Source: Gammaproteobacteria bacterium | GTDB lineage: Bacteria; Pseudomonadota; Gammaproteobacteria; Steroidobacterales; Steroidobacteraceae | Length of the DNA stretch: 64,000 nucleotides | Direction of reading: 5' to 3' | Assembly: GCA_028293765.1 (NCBI GenBank) | Contig: JAQGOG010000089.1 | Span: 91,095-155,094, forward strand | In this document: positions 16,771 to 24,614 of the stretch, one piece after another | How the letters are laid out: the number at the start of each line of letters is the position of its first letter | How positions within the stretch are numbered: the stretch's first letter is position 1 | Made by a program: the position numbers and the translations under genes | Notes under the pieces: model-generated | Database searches by the model: none | The model's input: only the letters and a program-made list of their open reading frames with translations | Told to the model about the DNA's origin: nothing

Positions 16771-17742
16771 ATGAAGTTGCACCAGTTGCGCTACCTGGCC
16801 GCCGTGGCACAAAGCGGTCTCAACATCACGGCCGCCGCCCAGAAGCTGCACACTTCGCAGCCCGGCGTGAGCAAGCAGATCAAGCTGCTCGAGGACGAGC
16901 TGGGCTTTCAGATCTTCGTGCGCGAAGGGCGCAATCTCACCCGGATCACTCCCGCAGGACAGCAGGTCATTGACCGTGCGCTGCGGATCCTGCAGGAAGC
17001 CCAAAGCATCCGCGACCTGTCGACCGAGCTTCGCGACGAGGGCAGGGGGAGCCTGTCGATCGGCACCACTCACACGCAGGCACGTTACGTATTGCCGGAT
17101 GTGATCCGGCAGTTCCGCGACCGCTATCCGAACGTACGACTCAATCTGCACCAGGGGACCTCGGAGCAGATCGCCGAAATGGTGGCCCACGATCGCATCG
17201 ACTGCGCCATCGCCACCGGCTCCGACAACCTCTACTCGGATCTGACCCTGATGCCGTGCTACCGCTGGCACCGGACCGTCATCGTTCCCAGGGACCATCC
17301 CCTGGCCAACGGCGGCCGCCTCAGTTTCCGCGCCTTGGCGGCCTACCCCCTGATCACTTACACATTCAGCTTCACAGGCCCGAGCTCATTGCATGACGCC
17401 TTCGCCAAAGCCGGTCTGACGCCCAACATAGCCATCACCGCTCGCGACGCAGACGTCATCCAGACCTACGTCCGTCTCGGCCTGGGCGTCGGCATAGTCG
17501 CCCACATGGCCGTCGACGAGCACGACCCCGACCTGGTCGCGGTCGACGCGCGCCATCTGTTCGCGGCTCACACCACCTGGATCGGCTTCCGCCGCGGCAC
17601 GCTGCTGCGCAAATACATGTACGACTTCGCGCAACTGCTCGCCCCGCACCTGGAACGCCGCCTGGTAGACCGCGCCCACCGCGCGACGAACGCGGAAGAA
17701 ACCGAAAAGTTGTTCGCGGAGATCAAATTACCGGAACGATAA
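16771..17742 (+). CDS. cysB: LysR-type regulator CysB
   Basis: A 323-residue transcription factor. The N-terminal winged helix (MKLHQLRYLAAVAQSGLNIT, KLHTSQPGVSKQIKLLEDEL) and the inducer domain (GTTHTQARYVLP, HQGTSEQIAEMV, FTGPSSLHDAF) are those of CysB/Cbl. The CysB TTHTQARY stretch binds sulfate or acetylserine-type ligands in known members. It is divergent from cysH-cysG-cysteine synthase and close to cysI, its expected targets. Cbl is the alternative, but the location favours CysB. Confidence 0.93.
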   Translation: MKLHQLRYLAAVAQSGLNITAAAQKLHTSQPGVSKQIKLLEDELGFQIFVREGRNLTRITPAGQQVIDRALRILQEAQSIRDLSTELRDEGRGSLSIGTTHTQARYVLPDVIRQFRDRYPNVRLNLHQGTSEQIAEMVAHDRIDCAIATGSDNLYSDLTLMPCYRWHRTVIVPRDHPLANGGRLSFRALAAYPLITYTFSFTGPSSLHDAFAKAGLTPNIAITARDADVIQTYVRLGLGVGIVAHMAVDEHDPDLVAVDARHLFAAHTTWIGFRRGTLLRKYMYDFAQLLAPHLERRLVDRAHRATNAEETEKLFAEIKLPER

Positions 17743-17771
17743 TTGGCAGCCGGCGAGCCGGAGACAACCAG

Positions 17772-17835
17772 TAGTTGGGCGCGCCGAAAGCGCCGCCAGG
17801 CTACGCGCCCCGGGCGACTTTCGGCCAATCAACTA
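17772..17835. terminator. long imperfect inverted repeat between convergent cysB and DUF934
   Basis: TAGTTG (17772-17777) and CCGAAAG (17784-17790) pair with CTTTCGG (near 17818-17824) and CAACTA (17830-17835), leaving a GC-rich loop of about 27 bases. The right end includes the stop codon of the DUF934 gene. The position between convergent ends suggests a bidirectional terminator; there is no long T-run. Confidence 0.45.
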
Positions 17836-18321
17836 GGCGAAAAAACGCTGACGACGAATGCCCTCGATGGGCTCGGCAGGCTGATACACGACGTCATACC
17901 GGCGCAACGCTTTGAGCGCCTCGTCGGCATTCTCTTCCGGCGGCAGCTCGAACGATTCAAACCCACACCGCGCCAACAGGAAGATCTTGTCCTGCTTGAC
18001 GCCTTGTCCGACCGCCCGCAACTCACCCTTGAACTGCAGGCGATCGCGCAGCAACCGCCCGTAGGAGAACCCCCGTCCGTCGCCGACGTTCGGAAATTCC
18101 ACCGCAACGAGAGCCACATGCGGCAACAGATCCGCAAGACTCTCGACACTCTCGGCAGGCGCTATTCGCAAGCCAAGGCGTCCACTGCGCGCCTGCCATA
18201 CGGCCGGCTCCTTGCGCAGATCAGCAAGAGGGACAATAAGCGCGTCAGCGTCCGTAGCGTCTTCACCCAAGTGACGCCACTCGTCCGCCACTACCTCATG
18301 CCGCTTCAGAATGCGACGCAT
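17833..18321 (-). CDS. DUF934 family protein associated with sulfite reductase
   Basis: A 162-residue cytoplasmic protein of the DUF934 family, almost always encoded beside this type of CysI in proteobacteria. It is thought to assist sulfite reduction, mechanism unknown. GRGFSYGRLLRDRLQFKGELRAVG and DKIFLLARCGFESFEL are the conserved stretches. ATG 18321 (MRRILKRHEVV) is chosen; a longer frame starts inside cysI. The gene overlaps the end of cysI by 26 bases, so the two are probably coupled. Confidence 0.88.
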   Translation of the reverse strand: MRRILKRHEVVADEWRHLGEDATDADALIVPLADLRKEPAVWQARSGRLGLRIAPAESVESLADLLPHVALVAVEFPNVGDGRGFSYGRLLRDRLQFKGELRAVGQGVKQDKIFLLARCGFESFELPPEENADEALKALRRYDVVYQPAEPIEGIRRQRFFA

Positions 18322-19951
18322 ACGCGCGCTCCTTGAACGGCTTGATGCCAACACGATGGACCATTTCGACGAAGCGCTCGCCGTCTTCGCGCTGGGTACG
18401 ATAGACCTCGACGATGCGCTCGATAGTTGCGGCAACGTCTTTCTGCGGCACGGAAGGTCCGATGACTTCACCCAGTGCGCTAAAGCCATTCACCGAGCCG
18501 CCGAGCGTGATCTGGTACCACTCTTCGCCGTGCTTATCGACCCCCAGGATGCCTATGTGCCCGACGTGGTGATGCCCGCAGGCATTCATGCACCCGGACA
18601 TCTTGATCTCGATGTCGCCGAGATCGTAGAGATAGTCGAGATCGTCGAAGCGCGCCTGAATCTGCTTCGCGACGTTGATGGTGCCCGCGTTCGCGAGGCT
18701 GCAGAAGTCGAGCCCCGGACACACGATCATGTCCGTCAGCGTGCCGATGTTCGGTGTCGCGAGGTGCAGCTGCTTCAGCTCCTGCCAGGCAGCGTACAGA
18801 TCGATCTGACGCACGTCGGCGAGCAACAGGTTCTGACTGTGCGTGACGCGGATCATGCCGAAGCTCACCCGATCGGCGAGGTCGGCGACCGCCTCCATCT
18901 GGTCGGATGTCATGTCGCCAGGGGCCTCGCCGTGCGCCTTCAGTGAGACGAACACCGCGCGATATCCGGAAACCTTGTGCTCCCGGGTGTTGTATCGATA
19001 CCAGGCCTGAAACTCGGGCTCACGACCGGCCGCGGCATCGAAGTTCTGCAACTCTTCGTAAGCCGGCGGCACGAAGTGCGAGCGCACGCGATCGACTTCC
19101 GCGGCTTCGAGCCGGGGCGCGGTCGCGCGCGAGGCCTGCCACTCCGTGTCGACCTGCTCCCGGAAGCGGTCGATACCCAGCGACTTGACGAGCACCTTGA
19201 TGCGCGCCTTGTGAATATTGTCGCGGCGGCCATAGCGGTTATACACGCGCAGGATGGCTTCGCAATACGACAGCAGGTCCGGTACGGGCAGGAACTCGCG
19301 AATGACCTGTCCGATGATGGGCTGACGGCCCAGGCCGCCGCCCACGAGAACCTGGAAGCCAAGATTGCCCTGCTCGTCGCGTTTCAGATGCAGACCGATG
19401 TCGTGGACTTCGGAGGCGGCCCGGTCTTCCGGTGACCCCGTGACGGCGAATTTGAACTTGCGCGGCAGGTAGGTGAACTCAGGGTGGTGCGTGGACCACT
19501 GGCGGATGATCTCGCAATAGGGGCGGGGATCGTCGACCTCGTCTTTGGCGACGCCCGCCATGTGATCCGCTGTCACATTGCGTATGCAGTTGCCGCTCGT
19601 CTGGATCGCGTGCATCTGCACGGTTGCCAGCTGCTCGAGAATGTCGGGCACGTCGGCCAGGTTCGGCCAGTTGAGCTGCAGATTCGTGCGCGTAGTGAAA
19701 TGACCGAAGCTGCGATCGTAGCGGCGTGCCACTTCGCCTAGCTTGCGCAGCTGGCGCGAGCTGAGGAGCCCGTAGGGGATCGCAATGCGCAGCATTGGCG
19801 CGTGCCGCTGGATGTACAGTCCATTGCGCAGGCGCACGGCCTTAAACTCATCCTCGGACAGCTGCCCCGCGAGAAAGCGCCGCGTCTGGTCGCGGAATTC
19901 CGCGACACGCTCGTCCACGAACGCCTGGTCTAGGTCATCATATCTGTACAT
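18296..19951 (-). CDS. cysI: assimilatory sulfite reductase CysI (siroheme/4Fe-4S)
   Basis: Reduces sulfite to sulfide with six electrons. The 551-residue sequence has the duplicated reductase fold, with MHAIQTSGNCIRN, GGGLGR and NRYGRRDNIHKARIK. The cluster/siroheme cysteines are in CPGLDFC and SGCMNACGHHH. It matches the Pseudomonas-type enzyme (start MYRYDDLDQ, hence ATG 19951; a GTG two codons upstream is also possible). No flavoprotein CysJ is nearby, consistent with a ferredoxin or other donor. Confidence 0.93.
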   Translation of the reverse strand: MYRYDDLDQAFVDERVAEFRDQTRRFLAGQLSEDEFKAVRLRNGLYIQRHAPMLRIAIPYGLLSSRQLRKLGEVARRYDRSFGHFTTRTNLQLNWPNLADVPDILEQLATVQMHAIQTSGNCIRNVTADHMAGVAKDEVDDPRPYCEIIRQWSTHHPEFTYLPRKFKFAVTGSPEDRAASEVHDIGLHLKRDEQGNLGFQVLVGGGLGRQPIIGQVIREFLPVPDLLSYCEAILRVYNRYGRRDNIHKARIKVLVKSLGIDRFREQVDTEWQASRATAPRLEAAEVDRVRSHFVPPAYEELQNFDAAAGREPEFQAWYRYNTREHKVSGYRAVFVSLKAHGEAPGDMTSDQMEAVADLADRVSFGMIRVTHSQNLLLADVRQIDLYAAWQELKQLHLATPNIGTLTDMIVCPGLDFCSLANAGTINVAKQIQARFDDLDYLYDLGDIEIKMSGCMNACGHHHVGHIGILGVDKHGEEWYQITLGGSVNGFSALGEVIGPSVPQKDVAATIERIVEVYRTQREDGERFVEMVHRVGIKPFKERAYASHSEAA

Positions 19952-20076
19952 GACCACGGAGTATGAGCGGCCGGCAGCAGGCCTCTAAATACCGTCTGGT
20001 TGGGGTGGCTTGCCTCTATGGTTATGAGACGGTTACGGTCCGCTTCGCGGTACTATCTGCACTCAAAGGGGGCAAG

Positions 20077-20532
20077 GTGGCAGGACTTTATTTCGAGGAC
20101 TTCGAGGTCGGGCAGCGTTTCGAGCACCTGGTGCGGCGAACGGTGACCGAGACCGACAATCTCCTGTTCAGCGCACTCACCATGAACCCGGCTGCGCTGC
20201 ATCTCGATGCCGAGTATTCGAAGGGCACACCCTATGGTGAGCGGGTCGTGAATAGCGTGTTCACGCTCGGGCTGCTCGTGGGGCTTTCGGTGTATGACAC
20301 GACCTATGGCACGACCTTAGGCAATCTCGGCTGGGAAGAGGTGAAGTTTCCGCGTCCGGTGCTGATCGGGGACACGTTGCGCGCCGCGACCACGGTGCTC
20401 TCCAAGCGGGAAAGCCAGTCGCGCCCCGATTCCGGGATCGTGGTCTTCGACCAGCGCGCTTACAACCAGCGCGATGAGGAAGTGGCGACTTGCCGCCGGG
20501 CGGCTCTCATGATGAAAAGGCCAAAGGCGTGA
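20077..20532 (+). CDS. MaoC-like acyl-CoA hydratase
   Basis: A 151-residue hot-dog-fold hydratase. FEDFEVGQRFEHLVRRTVTETDN is the usual N-terminus. NPAALHLDAEYSKGTPYGERVVNS is the variant of the hydratase Asp/His motif seen in mesaconyl-CoA hydratase-like proteins. The start is taken at GTG 20077, which follows AAAGGGGG; the frame is open 38 codons further up with no recognisable protein. It precedes a CitE-like lyase, a pairing seen in C4/C5-dicarboxyl-CoA metabolism; the actual substrate is not determined. Confidence 0.82.
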   Translation: MAGLYFEDFEVGQRFEHLVRRTVTETDNLLFSALTMNPAALHLDAEYSKGTPYGERVVNSVFTLGLLVGLSVYDTTYGTTLGNLGWEEVKFPRPVLIGDTLRAATTVLSKRESQSRPDSGIVVFDQRAYNQRDEEVATCRRAALMMKRPKA

Positions 20533-20587
20533 ACCAGTCATCCGCGATGGCGCTTGCGACCTTGGCGCCCCGTAAGGAAGCGCTTCC

Positions 20588-21550
20588 ATGAGCTCACGTC
20601 TGAGATCGTTTCTCTTCGTGCCTGGCGACAGCGAGCGCAAACAGACGAAGGCGCTGGCAACTACTGCAGACGCGCTGATCCTCGACTTGGAGGATTCCGT
20701 CGACGTCACTCAACTGCCAGCCGCCCGAACGCGCGTGCGGGAATTGCTCCGATCGCGGCCAGACCGCTCACGGCAGCAGCTGTGGGTGCGAGTAAATGCG
20801 CTGTCGAGTGGACGGCTGCTCGACGATCTCGCGGCCGTCATGGGTGATGCGGGCCGGACCGCCGCAGGGGCACTTCGCGGCGCGGTCGATGGCGGCGTTC
20901 CAGACGGCATCGTCCTGCCGAAAGTATCGGCGCCGCGCGAGGTGGAGGAGGTTGCGCATTATCTGGCCGCACTGGAGGCGAGCGGCGGCAGGGCGGTGGG
21001 TGCGACCCGTCTCGTTGTCATTGCCACCGAAACACCCAGGGGGCTGTTGTCGCTGCCGCAGTACCCCGACAGCGTGATGGCCAGCCCTGCGGTCGCGCAG
21101 CGGCTGGGCGGCCTGACCTGGGGCTCCGAGGATCTCGGTGCGGCGCTGGGCGTTATGGCAAGAACTGACGCCAGCGGCGTGCCTACATCCGTATTTCAGT
21201 TGGCACGTACCTCGTGTTTGCTGACCGCAGTTGCGTTGGGTGTACAGGCCATCGATGGTGTGCACGTTGATTTCCGTGACGGGGCCGGTCTCGCACGCGA
21301 GATCGACAATGCCCGCAGAGACGGCTTCACCGCGAAGCTTGCGATTCACCCGGACCAGATAGACGCGATCAACGCCGCCTTCACACCAACAGCTGTCGAG
21401 ATAGCGAAAGCTCGGCGCATCGTTGCGCTGTTCGCGGCGTCCCCGGGAGCAGGGGTGCTGAGCCTCGACGGACAGATGATCGACCGCCCGCATTTCATCC
21501 AGGCGCAGCGTATTCTGGAGGGCATCGATTCAAAGGAGATCCCATCGTGA
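20588..21550 (+). CDS. CitE/malyl-CoA lyase-like CoA ester lyase
   Basis: A 320-residue TIM-barrel lyase. RSFLFVPGDSERKQTKALAT, the metal-binding ILDLEDSV, and GLTWGSEDLGAALG are family hallmarks; KLAIHPDQIDAIN closes the barrel. Substrates could be malyl-, methylmalyl- or citramalyl-CoA, and the neighbouring MaoC hydratase would supply or consume such a compound. ATG 20588 is 55 bases after the hydratase. The stop overlaps the next start by four bases. Confidence 0.85.
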   Translation: MSSRLRSFLFVPGDSERKQTKALATTADALILDLEDSVDVTQLPAARTRVRELLRSRPDRSRQQLWVRVNALSSGRLLDDLAAVMGDAGRTAAGALRGAVDGGVPDGIVLPKVSAPREVEEVAHYLAALEASGGRAVGATRLVVIATETPRGLLSLPQYPDSVMASPAVAQRLGGLTWGSEDLGAALGVMARTDASGVPTSVFQLARTSCLLTAVALGVQAIDGVHVDFRDGAGLAREIDNARRDGFTAKLAIHPDQIDAINAAFTPTAVEIAKARRIVALFAASPGAGVLSLDGQMIDRPHFIQAQRILEGIDSKEIPS

Positions 21551-21927
21551 AGCTGCGCATCAAGGGAAGCTCGCTCCGCCTGCGCCTCACCCAAGGCGAA
21601 ATTCGCGAGCTGGGCGAAGGCCGCGCCGTCGAAGAGCACGTCCCCTTCGCCGCACAGGCCCTGACCTATCGACTGAAACGCGACCCGGAAATCCTAGAAA
21701 TTACCGCGTTCTACACGGGAAACATCATCGAGATTCTAGTTCCCGACCGCGCCGCGGTGCAATGGTGTGGCAGCGAACAGGTAGCGCTCGCGCGCTCACA
21801 GCCTGTGCCGGGCGGCGAATTGCGCATTGCTCTGGAGAAGGACTTCGCCTGCCTCGCACCCCGCACCGATGAGGACGAGTCCGATAACTTTCCTCACCCG
21901 GCGCAGGGGACCAGTAAAGTCTGCTGA
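21547..21927 (+). CDS. small conserved hypothetical protein (DUF7009-like)
   Basis: A 126-residue protein with a basic, beta-rich start MKLRIKGSSLRLRLTQGEI and a stretch HVPFAAQALTYRLKRDPEI. It ends with an acidic part containing two cysteines (FACLAPRTDEDESDNF). It resembles a small family I know only as hypothetical. GTG 21547 overlaps the lyase stop (GTGA), so it is translated with the operon. The last 30 bases lie against the decayed region. Confidence 0.7.
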   Translation: MKLRIKGSSLRLRLTQGEIRELGEGRAVEEHVPFAAQALTYRLKRDPEILEITAFYTGNIIEILVPDRAAVQWCGSEQVALARSQPVPGGELRIALEKDFACLAPRTDEDESDNFPHPAQGTSKVC

Positions 21928-21929
21928 TG

Positions 21930-22200
21930 TGCCGCACGAGGTCTGCCGAGGTGTGACGCTTGCTGCTGCGCGGCAGCGAGGTTGGACTCGGCAACCACGA
22001 TGCAGTCGTGAACGGGTAGCGACAACGCCCTGGTCGACGAATCGCAGAAGCGCATCAACTAGAATCACCGACTCAGTGAACGCGAACTGTCGGCCCTGGT
22101 CACGATCGAACACGTCAGCAATCGGCGCGTGCGCCTGCTGCAGCGTCGCAACGACCGACTGCCACGAGAGCCCACGACGGTATTCACGAAGCTCTGACAA
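21930..22200 (-). pseudogene. frameshifted remnant, C-terminal part of a mobile-element or plasmid-type protein
   Basis: Reading leftward from 22200, one frame gives the coherent MSELREYRRGLSWQSVVATL and DRDQGRQFAFTESVILVDAL, then LLRFVDQGVVA. At about 22019 it loses sense, and a second frame continues PVHDCIVVAESNLAAAQQQ. Joined, these resemble plasmid- or phage-associated hypothetical proteins with an ESxILxxALLRxxDQGVxALPxHD core. Family recall is uncertain, but the frameshift is seen directly. Confidence 0.5.
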
Positions 22201-22481
22201 TCACTCCTTCGCGCCGTTCATGCGGTCGGCTTTCTTCAGGTTCTGCCATAAGCCGCCCCCAAAGGCGCCCACCGTTGCCGAAGTGAAACGCCGCTTCATG
22301 TGGCGCTCGCGCTCTTCAACCAACGGCGTGTCGCTTAGTGAGGTTGCGAAAGAGGCAGCGCCGGCGTCATGCCAGCGCCGCCCTGTCGCTCCACCTCAAC
22401 CACGAGGAGAATGGGTCGTTTGCTGCCATCGGGGCGATAGCAAGACACGTAAGGGCGTGTCGTCGTCGCGTGGGTTTCAGC
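22201..22481 (-). other. short minus-strand open frames in a decayed region
   Basis: Two short frames look compositionally coding: 22335-22481 (contains RPYVSCYRPDGSKRPILLVV) and 22201-22299 (MKRRFTSATVGAFGGGLWQN...). Neither has a recognised family or a clear ribosome site. They lie between two frameshifted remnants on the same strand, so they are probably pieces of the same decayed element. Confidence 0.35.
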
Positions 22482-22738
22482 TCACCGCGCGCCCGGCTTG
22501 AACAGTCGGAGCGTAGTCAACTCCTCAAGGAGCCTCGCCCGGTATTCTCGGTTCGCCTTGGCGTGGCATGGGCGACAGCGGCTGTGCCGCTGGGGTTTAC
22601 CAGGGTAGCGGGCGGGAAGTCCGAGCACGGCTTCCAGTCGTGGCAGACGCTACAGCGGCGTCGCTTGGTCGGGTCGTTCGGGATGGATCTCGTGAGACAA
22701 CAAAATACCCCGACGCCTTTCAGCCAGTGGACATAATC
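22482..22738 (-). pseudogene. frameshifted zinc-ribbon (HNH/phage-type) protein remnant
   Basis: From 22738 leftward one frame reads DYVHWLKGVGVF and then NDPTKRRRCSVCHDWKPCSD followed by FPPATLVNPSG. A different frame then supplies RCRPCHAKANREYRARLLEE and ends at 22482. Together this is the CxxC...CxxC zinc-ribbon layout found in small phage and HNH-associated proteins (CxxCxxxKPxxxF ... CxxCxxxxxREYR). The two halves are out of frame, so the gene is broken. Confidence 0.5.
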
Positions 22739-23020
22739 AGTTTAACGAATAGCTGTCGGCTGGAAACGCCGCGCTGATCCCTTGCAGCCCTCGATTTCGC
22801 TGCGTGCCATAAGGCCCCGCTCAGCGCTTGCAATTCAACCCTCATATTTTGGCGCATGTCAAGCGGGCTCAATAGCTACCCTCGTTGGGGGCAATCTACC
22901 CTCGTTGCGGGCAATCCAGCGAATCGTTAACCGCGCGCAATTCGCGCAGCATCCTCACGTACCAGGGACCGTGCCTATCCAAAGTGGGCACGGGTAGATC
23001 ATGAGACTGAGGAGCTCGAT
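22739..23020. other. leader region upstream of the multicopper oxidase cluster
   Basis: This 282-bp region has no supported gene. It holds the tandem repeat listed separately, an AT-richer patch around 22828-22850 that may be promoter DNA, and the ribosome site GAGGAG just before ATG 23021. Confidence 0.5.
22876..22915. repeat. 20-bp tandem direct repeat upstream of the copper-protein cluster
   Basis: CTACCCTCGTTGGGGGCAAT (22876-22895) is followed at once by CTACCCTCGTTGCGGGCAAT (22896-22915), differing at one position. The pair is 105 bases upstream of the first oxidase start. It could be a double operator or a remnant of slippage. Confidence 0.8.
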
Positions 23021-24604
23021 ATGAGTTTCCGCGCGATTTTGGGATATGCCGGATTTGTGGCGCTGATGCTGGATGCCGGAACGGCTTCCGCTCAGTTACT
23101 TAAAGCACAGTGTCCGAGGGCAACGAATCTGCATCCGTTGATTGAGACAACTGATGCACTCGGCGCGACGACCGTGCACGCCAATCCGGATATCAAGTGT
23201 CAGGAGATATCGGGCGGCGACGGCTACGCCACGATGGGCGACGGCACCCAGACCTACCTCTTCGGATTTGGCCCGCTGTCGGGGATTGATCTGATTTCGA
23301 AGGGCCTCCCGGGTACGCAGTCGGCAGGCGACTTCCTCAACGCCTATCACACGAAATACCTGCCGGGTCTGGATGCCAACAATGGCAATCAGCTGCTGCC
23401 CGATCCTACGACGAACCCTGCCAGCGGCTATAGCGGTGTTGACAGCCCCAATGGCGGCGTGCTCGATGCGGCCGAGATGATGAATGTCGGCGTGCTCGCG
23501 GCCCAGCAACCGGCTCCGCTGATTGCAATCAACGAAGACGACGAGCTGTACCTGACTCTGTCGAACGTCGGCATGATCATGCGGCCCGATCTCTTCGAGC
23601 AGCACACGGTCCACTTCCACGGCTATCCGAACGCATCGTCCTACTTCGACGGCGTTCCGGACGCGTCGGTGGCCATCGCCATCTCAGGCAGCATGACGTA
23701 CTACTACACGGCTCCGGATGCGGGTACGTACTTCTTCCACTGCCACATCACACCTCCGGAACACCTTCAGATGGGTATGGTGGGACAGCTGTATGTGCGG
23801 CCGCGCCAAGACAAGGTCAGTGGCAGCACCCTGTACGCGGCGCTGACTGCAAGCAACACCGCGCACGGGCTGTCCATCGAAGGCAAGCAGTGCGCGGACA
23901 TACTATGCACCGGCGCCACGCCGGCGCCGGCAGCCGGTGACAACAACATGACCCGCGACACTGCAGGAGCGATAGTCGGTTCGGCGCAGCAGCTCTCTGG
24001 TCTGACCCACGCGGTCAACTACGCGTACAACGATGGGGATGGATCCACCGCCTACGATGTCGAATATCCGATCCAGCTGATGGGCTTCGATCCTGCCTTT
24101 CACTTCGTTGGCATGACCTTCAACCCGGAAGACTTCTCCGGCATGAAGGATAAATACTTCATGATCAGCGGCCGCAGCTACCCGGACACGATCAGCCCCA
24201 CCTTGATCCGCACGCAGGCTTCGGACGGCCTGGCGCGGCCGAGCCAGCCGATCCGCTCGAAGATCACGCTGACCTCTTGCACTTCGCCATGCGCAGCGGG
24301 CGTCACGCATCGCGCGCTTCTGCGTGTCTCGGACCTGAACGTCACGGAATTCCACACGCTCGCCAGCAATATTCCGATGACGGTGATCGGTTATAACGCG
24401 CGGCTGCTGCGCGACATGGCCGGCAACAATCTCTACTACGACACGAACTCGATCACGGTCGGCGGCGGCGAGTCGGCAGACATTCTCATCAAGTCGGACG
24501 ACGTCCCCCCCGGTACGTATTTCCTTTACACCACCAATCTCGATCACTTGGCGAACGACGCGGAAAATGTCGGCGGCATGATGACCGAGATCGAAGTTAA
24601 GTAG
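23021..24604 (+). CDS. secreted multicopper oxidase-like protein, chain 1 (HFHG + HCH motifs)
   Basis: A 527-residue exported cupredoxin protein; the signal peptide ends near residue 24 (GTASA-Q). The N-terminal domain carries HTVHFHG (His195, His198, His200). Forty residues on comes FFHCH (His240-Cys241-His242), with His248 and Met251/Met253, i.e. a type-1 copper set plus type-3 histidines. The second half keeps the cupredoxin fold (NVTEFHTLASNIPMTVIGYN; GTYFLYTTNLDHL ... GGMMTEIEV) but lacks the HPxHxHG motif. GAGGAG precedes ATG 23021. It heads a cluster of exported proteins and lies 10 bases before chain 2. It cannot complete a trinuclear site by itself as far as visible motifs show. Confidence 0.85.
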   Translation: MSFRAILGYAGFVALMLDAGTASAQLLKAQCPRATNLHPLIETTDALGATTVHANPDIKCQEISGGDGYATMGDGTQTYLFGFGPLSGIDLISKGLPGTQSAGDFLNAYHTKYLPGLDANNGNQLLPDPTTNPASGYSGVDSPNGGVLDAAEMMNVGVLAAQQPAPLIAINEDDELYLTLSNVGMIMRPDLFEQHTVHFHGYPNASSYFDGVPDASVAIAISGSMTYYYTAPDAGTYFFHCHITPPEHLQMGMVGQLYVRPRQDKVSGSTLYAALTASNTAHGLSIEGKQCADILCTGATPAPAAGDNNMTRDTAGAIVGSAQQLSGLTHAVNYAYNDGDGSTAYDVEYPIQLMGFDPAFHFVGMTFNPEDFSGMKDKYFMISGRSYPDTISPTLIRTQASDGLARPSQPIRSKITLTSCTSPCAAGVTHRALLRVSDLNVTEFHTLASNIPMTVIGYNARLLRDMAGNNLYYDTNSITVGGGESADILIKSDDVPPGTYFLYTTNLDHLANDAENVGGMMTEIEVK

Positions 24605-24614
24605 GAGAGCGGCA

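Noticed and set aside
22896..22915. Possible CRISPR repeat at the 20-bp tandem
   Set aside because: The two units abut with no spacer and there are only two copies; no cas gene is nearby.
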